Positions 1-5,524 of a stretch of DNA of 15,212 nt are shown here, in pieces. Location of the stretch: the NCBI GenBank assembly GCA_945957335.1, contig CAMFLJ010000054.1:1-15212 (forward strand), in the 5' to 3' direction. A program made the position numbers and the translations under genes. Within the stretch, counting starts at the first letter, position 1. Each line of letters starts with the position of its first letter. The notes under the pieces were generated by a model. The model was not told the origin of the DNA and did not search any database. It was given only the letters and a program-made list of their open reading frames with translations. The DNA comes from an uncultured Actinomycetes bacterium. Its GTDB lineage: Bacteria > Actinomycetota > Acidimicrobiia > Acidimicrobiales > Acidimicrobilacustridaceae.

Positions 1-49
1 CCGCGATTCGCCTTAGTCTCGTGGGCTCGGAGATGTGTATAAGAGACAG
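1..49 (+). other. Illumina Nextera adapter (P7 side) left on the contig end
   Basis: Bases 16-49 match the 34-nt Nextera transposase Read 2 adapter, which ends in the Tn5 mosaic end (AGATGTGTATAAGAGACAG at 31-49). Bases 8-15 (TCGCCTTA) are the i7 index known as N701. Bases 2-7 (CGCGAT) differ by one base from the end of the P7 oligo (CGAGAT). This is library-construction sequence and not genomic DNA. Any start codon or peptide called here (a reading frame opens at 21 with MGSEMCIRDR) is an artefact. Genomic sequence begins at about base 50. Confidence 0.97.
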
Positions 50-50
50 G

Positions 51-794
51 GTCCCCGCTGCGGGCCCGGACGACAGGGCTGATGTCGCCGCCCGCCTCGG
101 CCTGGTCGACAACGCCGCCGTGACATGCGAACACCACCGCTCCTGGTACATCGATACCGACCTGCCGATCCCGTTCACCGACGTCGGGGTAGAGATAGTC
201 GGCGACATCGAACCGCTCCAGCGGCGCAAGCTATGGCTCCTCAATGGGCCCCATTCGGCGTTCGCCTATTGCGGGCTGCTGTACGGGCACGACACGATCG
301 CCGACGCGACCTCCGACACCGACGTCTCGCGGTTCGTGCGGGCGGTAATCGACGACATCGTTGAGGTGATCGACCTGCCTCCGACGTTGGACGCCCGTTC
401 GTTCGCCGATGACGCCATGCGCCGTTTCGCGAACCCGGCGCTCGCCCACCGGTGCCGCCAGGTCGCAGGTGACGGCTCCCAGAAGCTCCCGCAGCGGATC
501 CTGCCGGTCGTCCGCCGGCGTCACGCCGCCGGCCTCCCCAACGACCGGCTGGCAATCATCGTCGCGATATGGGTTGCCGCCGTCACCGGCCTTCACACCC
601 GCGGCGCGCAGCTCGGCACCCTCGACGATCCCCTCACCGACGTGCTCACCAGACGGGCCGCCACCGCAGCAGCGGACGAGCTCATCCGCGTCGCCTTCGG
701 TGACGAGGTCAGCGTCGCCTTCTCAGGCGACGTCGCCGCCGCCGTCGAGCAGCTGCGGCGACACGGGCCCTCCGCCCTGGAGCTCCGCAGGTGA
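51..794 (+). CDS. Mannitol dehydrogenase / fructuronate reductase family protein, 5'-truncated
   Basis: This is the C-terminal half (about 247 residues) of a polyol/hexuronate NAD(P)-dependent oxidoreductase of the long-chain mannitol dehydrogenase family. Members convert mannitol to fructose, or interconvert fructuronate, tagaturonate or arabinitol with their partners. The family signature KLWLLNGPHSAF starts at base 228. Its Lys, Asn and His are spaced as K295, N300 and H303 of Pseudomonas mannitol 2-dehydrogenase, which are the catalytic residues. A second hallmark, RFANPALAHRCRQVAGDGSQKLPQR, follows at about 421-495. The N-terminal Rossmann domain is missing because the contig ends in adapter, so neither start nor full length (usually 450-500 aa) can be given. 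The stop overlaps the start of the next gene by 4 bases, implying one transcript with coupled translation. Substrate cannot be read from this half. The LarA neighbour makes a sugar-acid role such as D-fructuronate/D-mannonate (UxuB-like) plausible, by inference. Confidence 0.93.
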   Translation, partial: VPAAGPDDRADVAARLGLVDNAAVTCEHHRSWYIDTDLPIPFTDVGVEIVGDIEPLQRRKLWLLNGPHSAFAYCGLLYGHDTIADATSDTDVSRFVRAVIDDIVEVIDLPPTLDARSFADDAMRRFANPALAHRCRQVAGDGSQKLPQRILPVVRRRHAAGLPNDRLAIIVAIWVAAVTGLHTRGAQLGTLDDPLTDVLTRRAATAAADELIRVAFGDEVSVAFSGDVAAAVEQLRRHGPSALELRR

Positions 795-2035
795 ACGACA
801 CCATCGGCGGTCCCGACGCCGTCATTGATCCCGCCGACCTGCGAGCGTTCGTCGCCGACCACTTCGACGCCCTCGACCTCGACGGCCGTTCATTGTGCCT
901 CGTCGTACCCGACGCCACGCGTGTGTGCCCGTTGCCGCAGCTGATCGACGCCGTCCTTGACGCCGTCAGCGGACGTGTCAGGTCCTGCAAGGCCGTCATC
1001 GCGCTCGGCACCCACGCCCCAATGTCACCCGAGAACGCCGCCGACCTGGTCGGCGGTGCCGACCTCGAGGTGCTCAACCATGCATGGTGGGACGCCGACA
1101 CGTTCGCCACCGTCGGAGAGCTCCCGGCTGACCGGGTTGCGGAGATCTCCGGCGGACGGCTCAGCGTGAATGTCAGCGTCCGTATCAACCGGCTCGTCGT
1201 CGACAGCGACGTGACCGTCATCATCGGGCCGGTCCTCCCGCACGAGGTCGTCGGCTTCTCCGGCGGGAACAAGTACCTGTTCCCGGGCCTGTCCGGACCG
1301 GAACTCATCGACGTCAGCCACTGGCTGGGTGCACTCGTCACCAGCCGCGAGATCATCGGCACCCGAGGGACGACCCCGGTCAGGGCGCTGATCGACGCCG
1401 CTGCGGCGCTCGTGCCAGGCGAGCGGCACGCGCTCTGCGTCGTTGTCGACCCGGCGACCGGAGGCCTTCACAGCGCGTCGTTCGGCACGCCCCAGCAGTC
1501 GTGGGCCGCCGCCGTGGGAGTTGCCGCCGAAACCCACATCACCTACCTATCGGAACCGGTCACGCGGGTCGTGTCGATCATCCCTGACCGATACGACGAC
1601 CTCTGGACCGGAGCGAAAGGCTTCTACAAGGTGGAGCCTGTCGTTGCCGACGGCGGTGAGGTGATCCTCGTCGCCCCCCACATCACACGGCTCGCCGCTA
1701 TGCACCCCGGCATCGAGGACCTCGGATACCACTGCCGGGACTTCTTCCTCGCTCATTGGGATCGGTACTCGAGCCATCCGTGGGGGGAGCTCGCCCATTC
1801 GACGCATCTGTTCGGTGCGGGCACCTACGACGAGGACGGTGAACACCAACGTGTCCGGGTGAGCATCGCAAGCGCGATCCCCGAGGACGTCGTGCGGCGG
1901 GCGAACCTCCACTACGTCGAGCTGTCGGCGCTCGACGTGGACGCGTTCACCGCCGACCCGGGCACTCTCGTAATCCCCGATGCCGGTGAGACTCTCTACC
2001 GACTGCGCAGCTCCGACCGGGGAGTCGAGTACTGA
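791..2035 (+). CDS. LarA-family nickel-pincer-nucleotide racemase/epimerase (DUF2088)
   Basis: A 414-aa protein of the lactate racemase LarA family, which racemises or epimerises 2-hydroxyacids using the nickel-pincer nucleotide cofactor. The sequence shows PDATR (40-44), GTHAPMS (73-79), a His in NHAWW (97) and HEVVGFSGGNKYLFPG (151-166). H151, K161 and H177 have exactly the spacing of H174, K184 and H200 in Lactobacillus plantarum LarA. There, K184 carries the cofactor covalently and the histidines bind nickel or act in catalysis. K276 or K280 may match the later active-site lysine. The GTG start at 791 lies in the GTGA overlap with the preceding stop, with GGAG 8 bases upstream. Many LarA homologues act on substrates other than lactate, including D-gluconate C2 epimerisation. 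The dehydrogenase partner points to an aldonate here, but that is inference. No larB, larC or larE cofactor genes are visible, so the cofactor would be made from elsewhere. Confidence 0.92.
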   Translation: MNDTIGGPDAVIDPADLRAFVADHFDALDLDGRSLCLVVPDATRVCPLPQLIDAVLDAVSGRVRSCKAVIALGTHAPMSPENAADLVGGADLEVLNHAWWDADTFATVGELPADRVAEISGGRLSVNVSVRINRLVVDSDVTVIIGPVLPHEVVGFSGGNKYLFPGLSGPELIDVSHWLGALVTSREIIGTRGTTPVRALIDAAAALVPGERHALCVVVDPATGGLHSASFGTPQQSWAAAVGVAAETHITYLSEPVTRVVSIIPDRYDDLWTGAKGFYKVEPVVADGGEVILVAPHITRLAAMHPGIEDLGYHCRDFFLAHWDRYSSHPWGELAHSTHLFGAGTYDEDGEHQRVRVSIASAIPEDVVRRANLHYVELSALDVDAFTADPGTLVIPDAGETLYRLRSSDRGVEY

Positions 2036-2066
2036 GGCGGTGCACGCTCCAATCACAGCGTGACGG

Positions 2067-2081
2067 GGACCAGACAGGTCC
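2067..2081. other. Short inverted repeat after the LarA gene
   Basis: GGACC and GGTCC (2067-2071 and 2077-2081) form a perfect 5-bp stem around a 5-nt loop, 32 bases after the LarA stop. There is no T tract. It could be a weak terminator or chance. A 10-bp palindrome CCACCGGTGG also sits at 2152-2161, just beyond the end of the opposing SHOCT remnant. Confidence 0.25.
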
Positions 2082-2174
2082 GCTCCTCGGCCTCCGGCTC
2101 GGAACGGCACGCGATCGTCGAGGTCTACCGCGCGGTGACTATGGCTCGACACCACCGGTGGCTCAATTGGTTCC

Positions 2175-2489
2175 TCAAAGATCGCCAAGCAACTTCTGCT
2201 TCGCCTCCATGAACTCATCCTCTGTGAGCAGCCCGGCCTGCTTCAGTGCCCCGAGGCGTTCCAGACGATCGAGGGGATCAGCAGCTGCCGGCGCAGACTG
2301 GACCGGGGGTTGGAGCCATGGCCGCCGCGATCCGCCGACGCAGCTCAGCGATCCATTGGGCGTTCTCGGGCTCGTTGAAGATCGACCGGCGTTCCTCCCC
2401 GACGCGGGCCTCCCCCACATCGAGGTCTCGATAGACGGAGCGACCGCGAAGGTCGTCAACGCGACGGTGCTGAACGAGTACAACTCGCC
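2175..2489 (-). pseudogene. SHOCT-domain protein, frameshifted remnant
   Basis: The last 34 residues read DPLDRLERLGALKQAGLLTE and so on to the stop at 2175. This is a textbook SHOCT domain, a short C-terminal helical module found on many bacterial membrane or oligomerising proteins. Upstream, the good coding signal changes frame twice. From about 2489 to 2405 it lies in the same frame as the SHOCT end (ELYSFSTVALTTFAVAPSIE). From about 2403 to 2297 it lies in a second frame (VGEERRSIFNEPENAQWIAE, then LRRRIAAAMAPTPGP). It then returns to the first frame. Third positions are G/C-rich in each piece, which argues that each was once real coding sequence. The usual layout, an N-terminal domain, a linker and a terminal SHOCT, would be restored by two indels. 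Either the gene is decaying or the assembly holds two indel errors. The true start is not identifiable and may lie beyond 2489. It sits on the opposite strand to the LarA operon. Confidence 0.7.
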
Positions 2490-2609
2490 CGTGCCTCGAC
2501 CAACAATCGCGCTCCGATGTGCCCGTCCGCGACCGGCATGAGACCCCTCGGGCCGGGCGCCCTCGTCCGCAGCGACCAAGCCGGGCCGATGATCCCCTTA
2601 CGAATCGCG

Positions 2610-2630
2610 ACGTAGCCACGAACGTAGCCA
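2610..2630. repeat. 9-base direct repeat, 12-base period
   Basis: ACGTAGCCA occurs at 2610-2618 and again at 2622-2630, separated by CGA. Closely spaced short direct repeats about 180 bases from an attachment core are the form that recombinase arm or excisionase sites take. With only two copies and no integrase in the window, this is a weak suggestion. Confidence 0.35.
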
Positions 2631-2703
2631 GCGAGGGTCATCCCAGAATCGCTCGACACACCGTGTCTGGCGATCACGGAACCGGCCTGGTGACGACGCA
2701 TCG

Positions 2704-2718
2704 GACCGATGATCGGTC
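2704..2718. promoter_or_regulatory. 15-base perfect palindrome (operator-like)
   Basis: GACCGAT-G-ATCGGTC is a perfect inverted repeat with a one-base centre. Its size suits a dimeric regulator or recombinase binding site. No gene starts close by on either strand, so it has no obvious target. It is about 90 bases from the tRNA fragment. Confidence 0.35.
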
Positions 2719-2805
2719 TACGACACGGATCCCGGCTCTGGACAGGATGACACCAGCCAGCACCACCCACCCCCGTCCGGCACCCATTGGATAGCCGGCG
2801 TTCTA

Positions 2806-2848
2806 CTTTGCAAGCAGGGGGTCGTGGGTTCGAGTCCCATCAGCTCCA
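2806..2848 (+). tRNA. 3' fragment of tRNA-Ala(UGC); likely attachment-site repeat
   Basis: The fragment covers the tRNA from the end of the anticodon stem onward. It has an anticodon loop TTTGCAA (2807-2813, anticodon TGC), a 3' anticodon strand GCAGG, a T arm GTGGG-TTCGAGT-CCCAT (2824-2840), a 3' acceptor strand CAGCTCC (2841-2847) and discriminator A at 2848. T at 2845 corresponds to position 70, as needed for the G3-U70 identity pair of tRNA-Ala. There is no 5' acceptor strand upstream, and the 5' anticodon strand (TCTAC) does not pair properly with GCAGG, so homology ends at about 2806. A displaced tRNA 3' end is what integrase-type elements leave at their distal border. On that reading the element and the intact tRNA lie to the left. 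Confidence 0.85.
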
Positions 2849-2944
2849 CTGATCGTCCCATCGCGGCGGGTGTCCGTTCGCCGGCTCACATCTGTCATGC
2901 TGGCAGCTGGACTTGTCAGATCGTCAGAGACGGGAGATCGAAAC

Positions 2945-3376
2945 ATGAGCACGACCTGGAAGCTTCGGACCGCTGTCGCGGCCGCCGTGATCGGCCTGGC
3001 CACCTTCGCCGCCCCCGCCTGGTCGGGCGCCGGCATCCCCGGCCTGGTCGTCAACCCGACCTCCGTGGCCGCCGGCGGCACGTTCAACGTCACCGGCCCG
3101 GCCGACTGCGTCACCGGCACCGACACCGTCCGGGTGGTCGGGCTCGGCCTGAGCCAGGACGTCGACGCGTCCCTCCCGATCGACGTCGACTTCACCGTCC
3201 CGGCCGACGCCACCCCCGGCGACTACCTGGTCGAGGTGCTGAGCGAGTGCAACATCGCCGACGCCACGATCACCGTCACCGCGGCAGCCCCGACCACCAC
3301 GGCGGCCCCCACGACCACCACGGCAGCGCCGGCGGTGGCCGCCGTGACCGCCACCGCCCCGGCCTTCACCGGCTGA
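2945..3376 (+). CDS. Small secreted Ig-like protein (paralogue 1)
   Basis: A 143-aa exported protein of unknown function. Residues 1-28 form a signal peptide (positive MSTTWKLR, hydrophobic core, AWSGAG end). Residues 33-112 are beta-rich and Ig-like: VNPTSVAAGGTFNVTGPADC, then VDFTVPADATPGDYLVEV. Cys55 and Cys102 could form a disulphide. A Thr/Pro/Ala linker (PTTTAAPTTTTAAP) follows, and the protein ends exactly at AVTATAPAFTG. I chose ATG 2945 because GGGAG lies 8 bases upstream and the signal peptide begins there; a longer in-frame start at 2870 would place 25 non-signal residues in front. The ending loosely recalls an LAxTG sortase signal but has no membrane segment or charged tail after it. 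A close paralogue lies at 4939-5379, on the other side of the chemotaxis gene. A likely surface or secreted role is inference. Confidence 0.85.
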   Translation: MSTTWKLRTAVAAAVIGLATFAAPAWSGAGIPGLVVNPTSVAAGGTFNVTGPADCVTGTDTVRVVGLGLSQDVDASLPIDVDFTVPADATPGDYLVEVLSECNIADATITVTAAAPTTTAAPTTTTAAPAVAAVTATAPAFTG

Positions 3377-3424
3377 CGCCGGGCGCAACGCGACGGCCTC
3401 CGTGGCCGCACCGCACGAGCACGA

Positions 3425-3452
3425 CCAGAGGGGGCCTGCGGGCCCCCTCTGG
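3425..3452 (+). terminator. GC hairpin after secreted protein 1
   Basis: CCAGAGGGGGCC (3425-3436) and its exact complement GGCCCCCTCTGG (3441-3452) enclose a TGCG loop, giving a perfect 12-bp stem 48 bases after the stop. There is no T tract, as is common for actinobacterial hairpin terminators. It separates the small secreted gene from the chemotaxis gene. Confidence 0.75.
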
Positions 3453-3488
3453 CGCGTCCGGGCCCCGGATCTGCGGACGGCCCAAACC

Positions 3489-3515
3489 TTGAAGACCCGG
3501 TGTTCCTGTCGATAG
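3489..3515 (+). promoter_or_regulatory. Candidate sigma-28-like promoter of the chemotaxis gene
   Basis: TTGA (3489-3492), 15 bases, then GTCGATAG (3508-3515). The sigma-28/WhiG consensus is TAAA-N15/16-GCCGATAA, so 6 of 8 bases match in the -10 and 2 of 4 in the -35. The spacing is right and the position suits a start at about 3522, 33 bases before ATG 3555. It can also be read as a weak housekeeping promoter (TTGAAG-N16-GATAGG). Confidence 0.4.
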
Positions 3516-3554
3516 GTGGGCCTGCGGACCGACCGCGACCCAGACAGGATCCTC

Positions 3555-4856
3555 ATGAAGCGCTTCAACGACCTCTCCGTGGCGCGCCGCCTCGCGCTCG
3601 GCTTCGTGGCCACCGGCCTGTTGTTCACCATCGCCGGCGTCGTCGCCCTCCGGGGCATCTCGTCCCAGGCCTCCGGGCTCGAGAAGGTCCAGACCACCGA
3701 GGACATCGCGACCACCGCGCTCCAGGTGAAGTACCGCTCCGCCGACCTCAACGGCTGGCAGACGGCCTACGCCTTCGACATCGTCCACGGCACCCCCGGC
3801 GCTACCCAGGACTCCGGGGCCAGCCGCTCGGCGTTCCTCGACTCGGCCTCGTTCCGCACCGAGCTGGCCGCCCTCGAGGCGCTGCCCCTCACCGCCGAGC
3901 AGGCCGCCGCCGTGGCCCGCACCAAGGCCGGGTTCGAGAAGTTCATGTCGCTCGACCAGGACGTGATCGCCGGCTACCGATCCGGGACCACCGCCGGGAG
4001 CGACGCCGCCACCAGCCTCGTGCTCAACAACCTCTTCGTCGCCCACATCGCCGGCGCCGTGCAGACCATCGGCCGCCACGCCATCGTGCTCGGCTCGTCG
4101 GCCGAGGAGCTCACCGGTGTGAGCACCCAGATGGCCAGCAACGCCACGCACACCGCAGAGCGCGCCAACACGTCGTCGAGCACCGCCAACGACGTGAGCG
4201 CCAAGGTCCAGACCGTGGCCGCCGCCATCGAGGAGATGACCGCATCGGCCGGTGAGGTGGCCCGCAGCGCCGAGGAGGCCGCGACCATCGCGTCGAAGGC
4301 GATGGTGCTCGCCGAGCAGGCCGAGACCAGCGTGCAGCGCCTGGGTGACTCGTCGTCGCAGATCGACGCCGTCGCCAAGCTCATCGGCGGCATCGCCAAG
4401 CAGACGAACCTGCTCGCCCTCAACGCCACCATCGAGGCCGCCCGCGCCGGTGACGCCGGCAAGGGCTTCGCCGTGGTCGCCACCGAGGTGAAGGACCTGG
4501 CCACCCGCTCGGGTGAGGCCACCGCCGACATCGCCCGCCAGGTCGGGCTGATCCAGTCCGACGTGACCGGCGCCGTCGAGGCGATCTCGGAGATCGTCGA
4601 GGTCATCCGCACCATCGACCAGAACCAGGCCAGCGTCGCCGGGGCCGTGCAGCAGCAGCTGGCCACGACCGGGGAGATCAGCCGGAACCTGGCCGACGTC
4701 TCCGGTGGCTCCGACCTCATCGCCGACGACATCACCGCCGTGGCCTCGGCCGCGGTCGAGAGCGTCAGCGGCGCCGAGGACACCCAGCAGGCCGCCGAGG
4801 AGCTGGCCCGCCTGGGCGGCGAGCTGCAGGAGCTGGTCGGCCAGTTCCGCACCTGA
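3555..4856 (+). CDS. Methyl-accepting chemotaxis protein lacking an evident TM2 and HAMP
   Basis: A 433-aa chemoreceptor that would signal to CheA through CheW. Residues 1-11 are basic (MKRFNDLSVARR) and residues 12-33 form one membrane helix. Residues 34-160 look like a helical ligand-binding region of the 4HB type. Residues 165-433 are the coiled-coil signalling domain. The conserved hairpin tip lies at 280-315 (IAKQTNLLALNATIEAARAG, then GKGFAVVATEVKDLA), and an AAAIEEMTASAGE methylation-helix motif is at 222-234. Normally a second membrane helix and a HAMP domain come between sensor and signalling parts. Here the sensor runs through SLVLNNLFVAHIAGAVQTIG straight into it, with no clear hydrophobic helix and no HAMP. 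ATG 3555 has AGGA 5 bases upstream; an earlier in-frame start at 3516 adds 13 unlikely residues. The gene lies between two paralogous secreted-protein genes. Topology is puzzling: one helix would put sensor and signalling domains on the same side. Confidence 0.92.
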   Translation: MKRFNDLSVARRLALGFVATGLLFTIAGVVALRGISSQASGLEKVQTTEDIATTALQVKYRSADLNGWQTAYAFDIVHGTPGATQDSGASRSAFLDSASFRTELAALEALPLTAEQAAAVARTKAGFEKFMSLDQDVIAGYRSGTTAGSDAATSLVLNNLFVAHIAGAVQTIGRHAIVLGSSAEELTGVSTQMASNATHTAERANTSSSTANDVSAKVQTVAAAIEEMTASAGEVARSAEEAATIASKAMVLAEQAETSVQRLGDSSSQIDAVAKLIGGIAKQTNLLALNATIEAARAGDAGKGFAVVATEVKDLATRSGEATADIARQVGLIQSDVTGAVEAISEIVEVIRTIDQNQASVAGAVQQQLATTGEISRNLADVSGGSDLIADDITAVASAAVESVSGAEDTQQAAEELARLGGELQELVGQFRT

Positions 4857-4885
4857 CGCCCGGCCCGTCGCGGGTGCCGAGGGCG

Positions 4886-4905
4886 GCGCGCGGCGCGCGT
4901 ATGCT
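4886..4905 (+). promoter_or_regulatory. Candidate -10 with adjoining palindrome, secreted protein 2
   Basis: TATGCT at 4900-4905 fits a -10 element 34 bases before ATG 4939. Immediately upstream, GCGCGC-G-GCGCGC (4886-4898) is a perfect 13-base palindrome that would overlap the promoter spacer. No good -35 is visible. The palindrome may simply reflect local GC richness. Confidence 0.3.
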
Positions 4906-4938
4906 CCCCGCTTCAGATCAGCTGACGGGAGCAGAGAC

Positions 4939-5379
4939 ATGACCATCACCAAGACGCGCCTCATCGGCGCCCTCGCCATCGCGGGCCTCGTCCTCGGCCT
5001 CGGGGCCGCCTCGGCCGGCGCCGGCAGCATCTCCCGGGCGGTCATCGTCGACCCCACGACCGTCGCCGCAGGCGGGACCTTCACCGTGAGCGGCGGGCCC
5101 GACTGCACCGAGTCCCTCCTGTTGGTCTCCGTCCCCGACCTGGGCGTGGGCCTGAGCGCAGAGGTCGACGGCACCACCAACTGGTCCGTCGACTTCACCG
5201 CCCCGGCCGACGCGGAGCCCGGCACCTACGCCGTCATCGTCGACAACAGCGAGTGCCGCTACACCGACGGCAGCATCATCGTCACCGCCGCAGCCCCGAC
5301 CACCACGGCGGCGCCCACCACCACGGCCCCGGCCGCGGTCGCGGCCGTGACGGCCACCGCGCCCGCCTTCACCGGCTGA
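4939..5379 (+). CDS. Small secreted Ig-like protein (paralogue 2)
   Basis: A 146-aa exported protein of unknown function, paralogous to the one at 2945. The signal peptide is residues 1-29 (MTITKTRLIG, then a hydrophobic core and ASAGAG). The Ig-like part, 34-117, contains VDPTTVAAGGTFTVSGGPDC and VDFTAPADAEPGTYAVIV. Cys56 and Cys106 match the two cysteines of paralogue 1. The linker PTTTAAPTTTAPA leads to the identical ending AVTATAPAFTG and stop. ATG 4939 has GGGAG 7 bases upstream. The 5' leaders of the two paralogues share TCAGATC and GACGGGAG blocks, and the 3' ends are nearly identical in DNA through the stop (CTTCACCGGCTGACGCC). Duplication, with the chemotaxis gene ending up between the copies, is the simplest history. 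The retained cysteines and exact C-terminus suggest function. Confidence 0.85.
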   Translation: MTITKTRLIGALAIAGLVLGLGAASAGAGSISRAVIVDPTTVAAGGTFTVSGGPDCTESLLLVSVPDLGVGLSAEVDGTTNWSVDFTAPADAEPGTYAVIVDNSECRYTDGSIIVTAAAPTTTAAPTTTAPAAVAAVTATAPAFTG

Positions 5380-5408
5380 CGCCTCCGGGCACGATCCACC
5401 GATCGCAG

Positions 5409-5436
5409 GAGGGAGGGGGCCCCGGCCCCCTCCCTC
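5409..5436 (+). terminator. GC hairpin after secreted protein 2
   Basis: GAGGGAGGGGGCC (5409-5421) and its exact complement (5424-5436) flank CC. In practice the innermost pairs would open to make a loop. It sits 29 bases after the stop, has no T tract, and resembles the hairpin after paralogue 1 in position and composition. Confidence 0.75.
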
Positions 5437-5524
5437 TCCGCGTCCAGGCCGTTCGCCCGACGCGCCGAGCGCCTAGGGTCGCCCCACCGCGAGGGGCCGG
5501 ACCGGCCCGGGGAGGAGCGGCACC

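Larger units (their letters stand above)
2490..2805. other. Stretch without a recognisable gene, left of the tRNA fragment
   Basis: I find no convincing protein here. Open frames on both strands are short, lack family motifs and have mixed codon bias. A minus-strand piece near 2500-2540 (MPVADGHIGARLLVE) may be more of the decayed SHOCT gene. The stretch holds a 9-base direct repeat, a 15-base palindrome, a GACAC/GTGTC inverted repeat (2655-2659 and 2663-2667) and a CCGGC/GCCGG inverted repeat (2778-2782 and 2794-2798) just before the tRNA fragment. Base composition is visibly less extreme than in the genes to the right. Confidence 0.6.

Noticed and set aside
21..50. N-terminus MGSEMCIRDR of the first gene
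   Set aside because: It is encoded by the Nextera adapter and not by genomic DNA.
2490..2800. Integrase remnant beside the tRNA fragment
   Set aside because: None of the three minus-strand frames shows tyrosine-recombinase motifs (Arg...HxxR...Tyr). GYVRGYVAIRK is too short to mean anything.
2776..2848. Complete functional tRNA-Ala
   Set aside because: TTGGATAG at 2788-2795 recalls a D loop, but there is no 5' acceptor strand matching CAGCTCC and the anticodon stem is broken.
2803..3213. Minus-strand frame starting in unrelated sequence and ending in GADGTRTHDPLLAK
   Set aside because: The ending is the antisense of the tRNA-Ala fragment, a recurrent false peptide in databases, and the rest is the shadow of the secreted-protein gene.
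3366..5225. 619-aa minus-strand open frame over the chemoreceptor
   Set aside because: It is an open antisense frame caused by high GC. It has repetitive Gly/Asp/Val/Arg composition and no motifs, and lies opposite a clear receptor gene.
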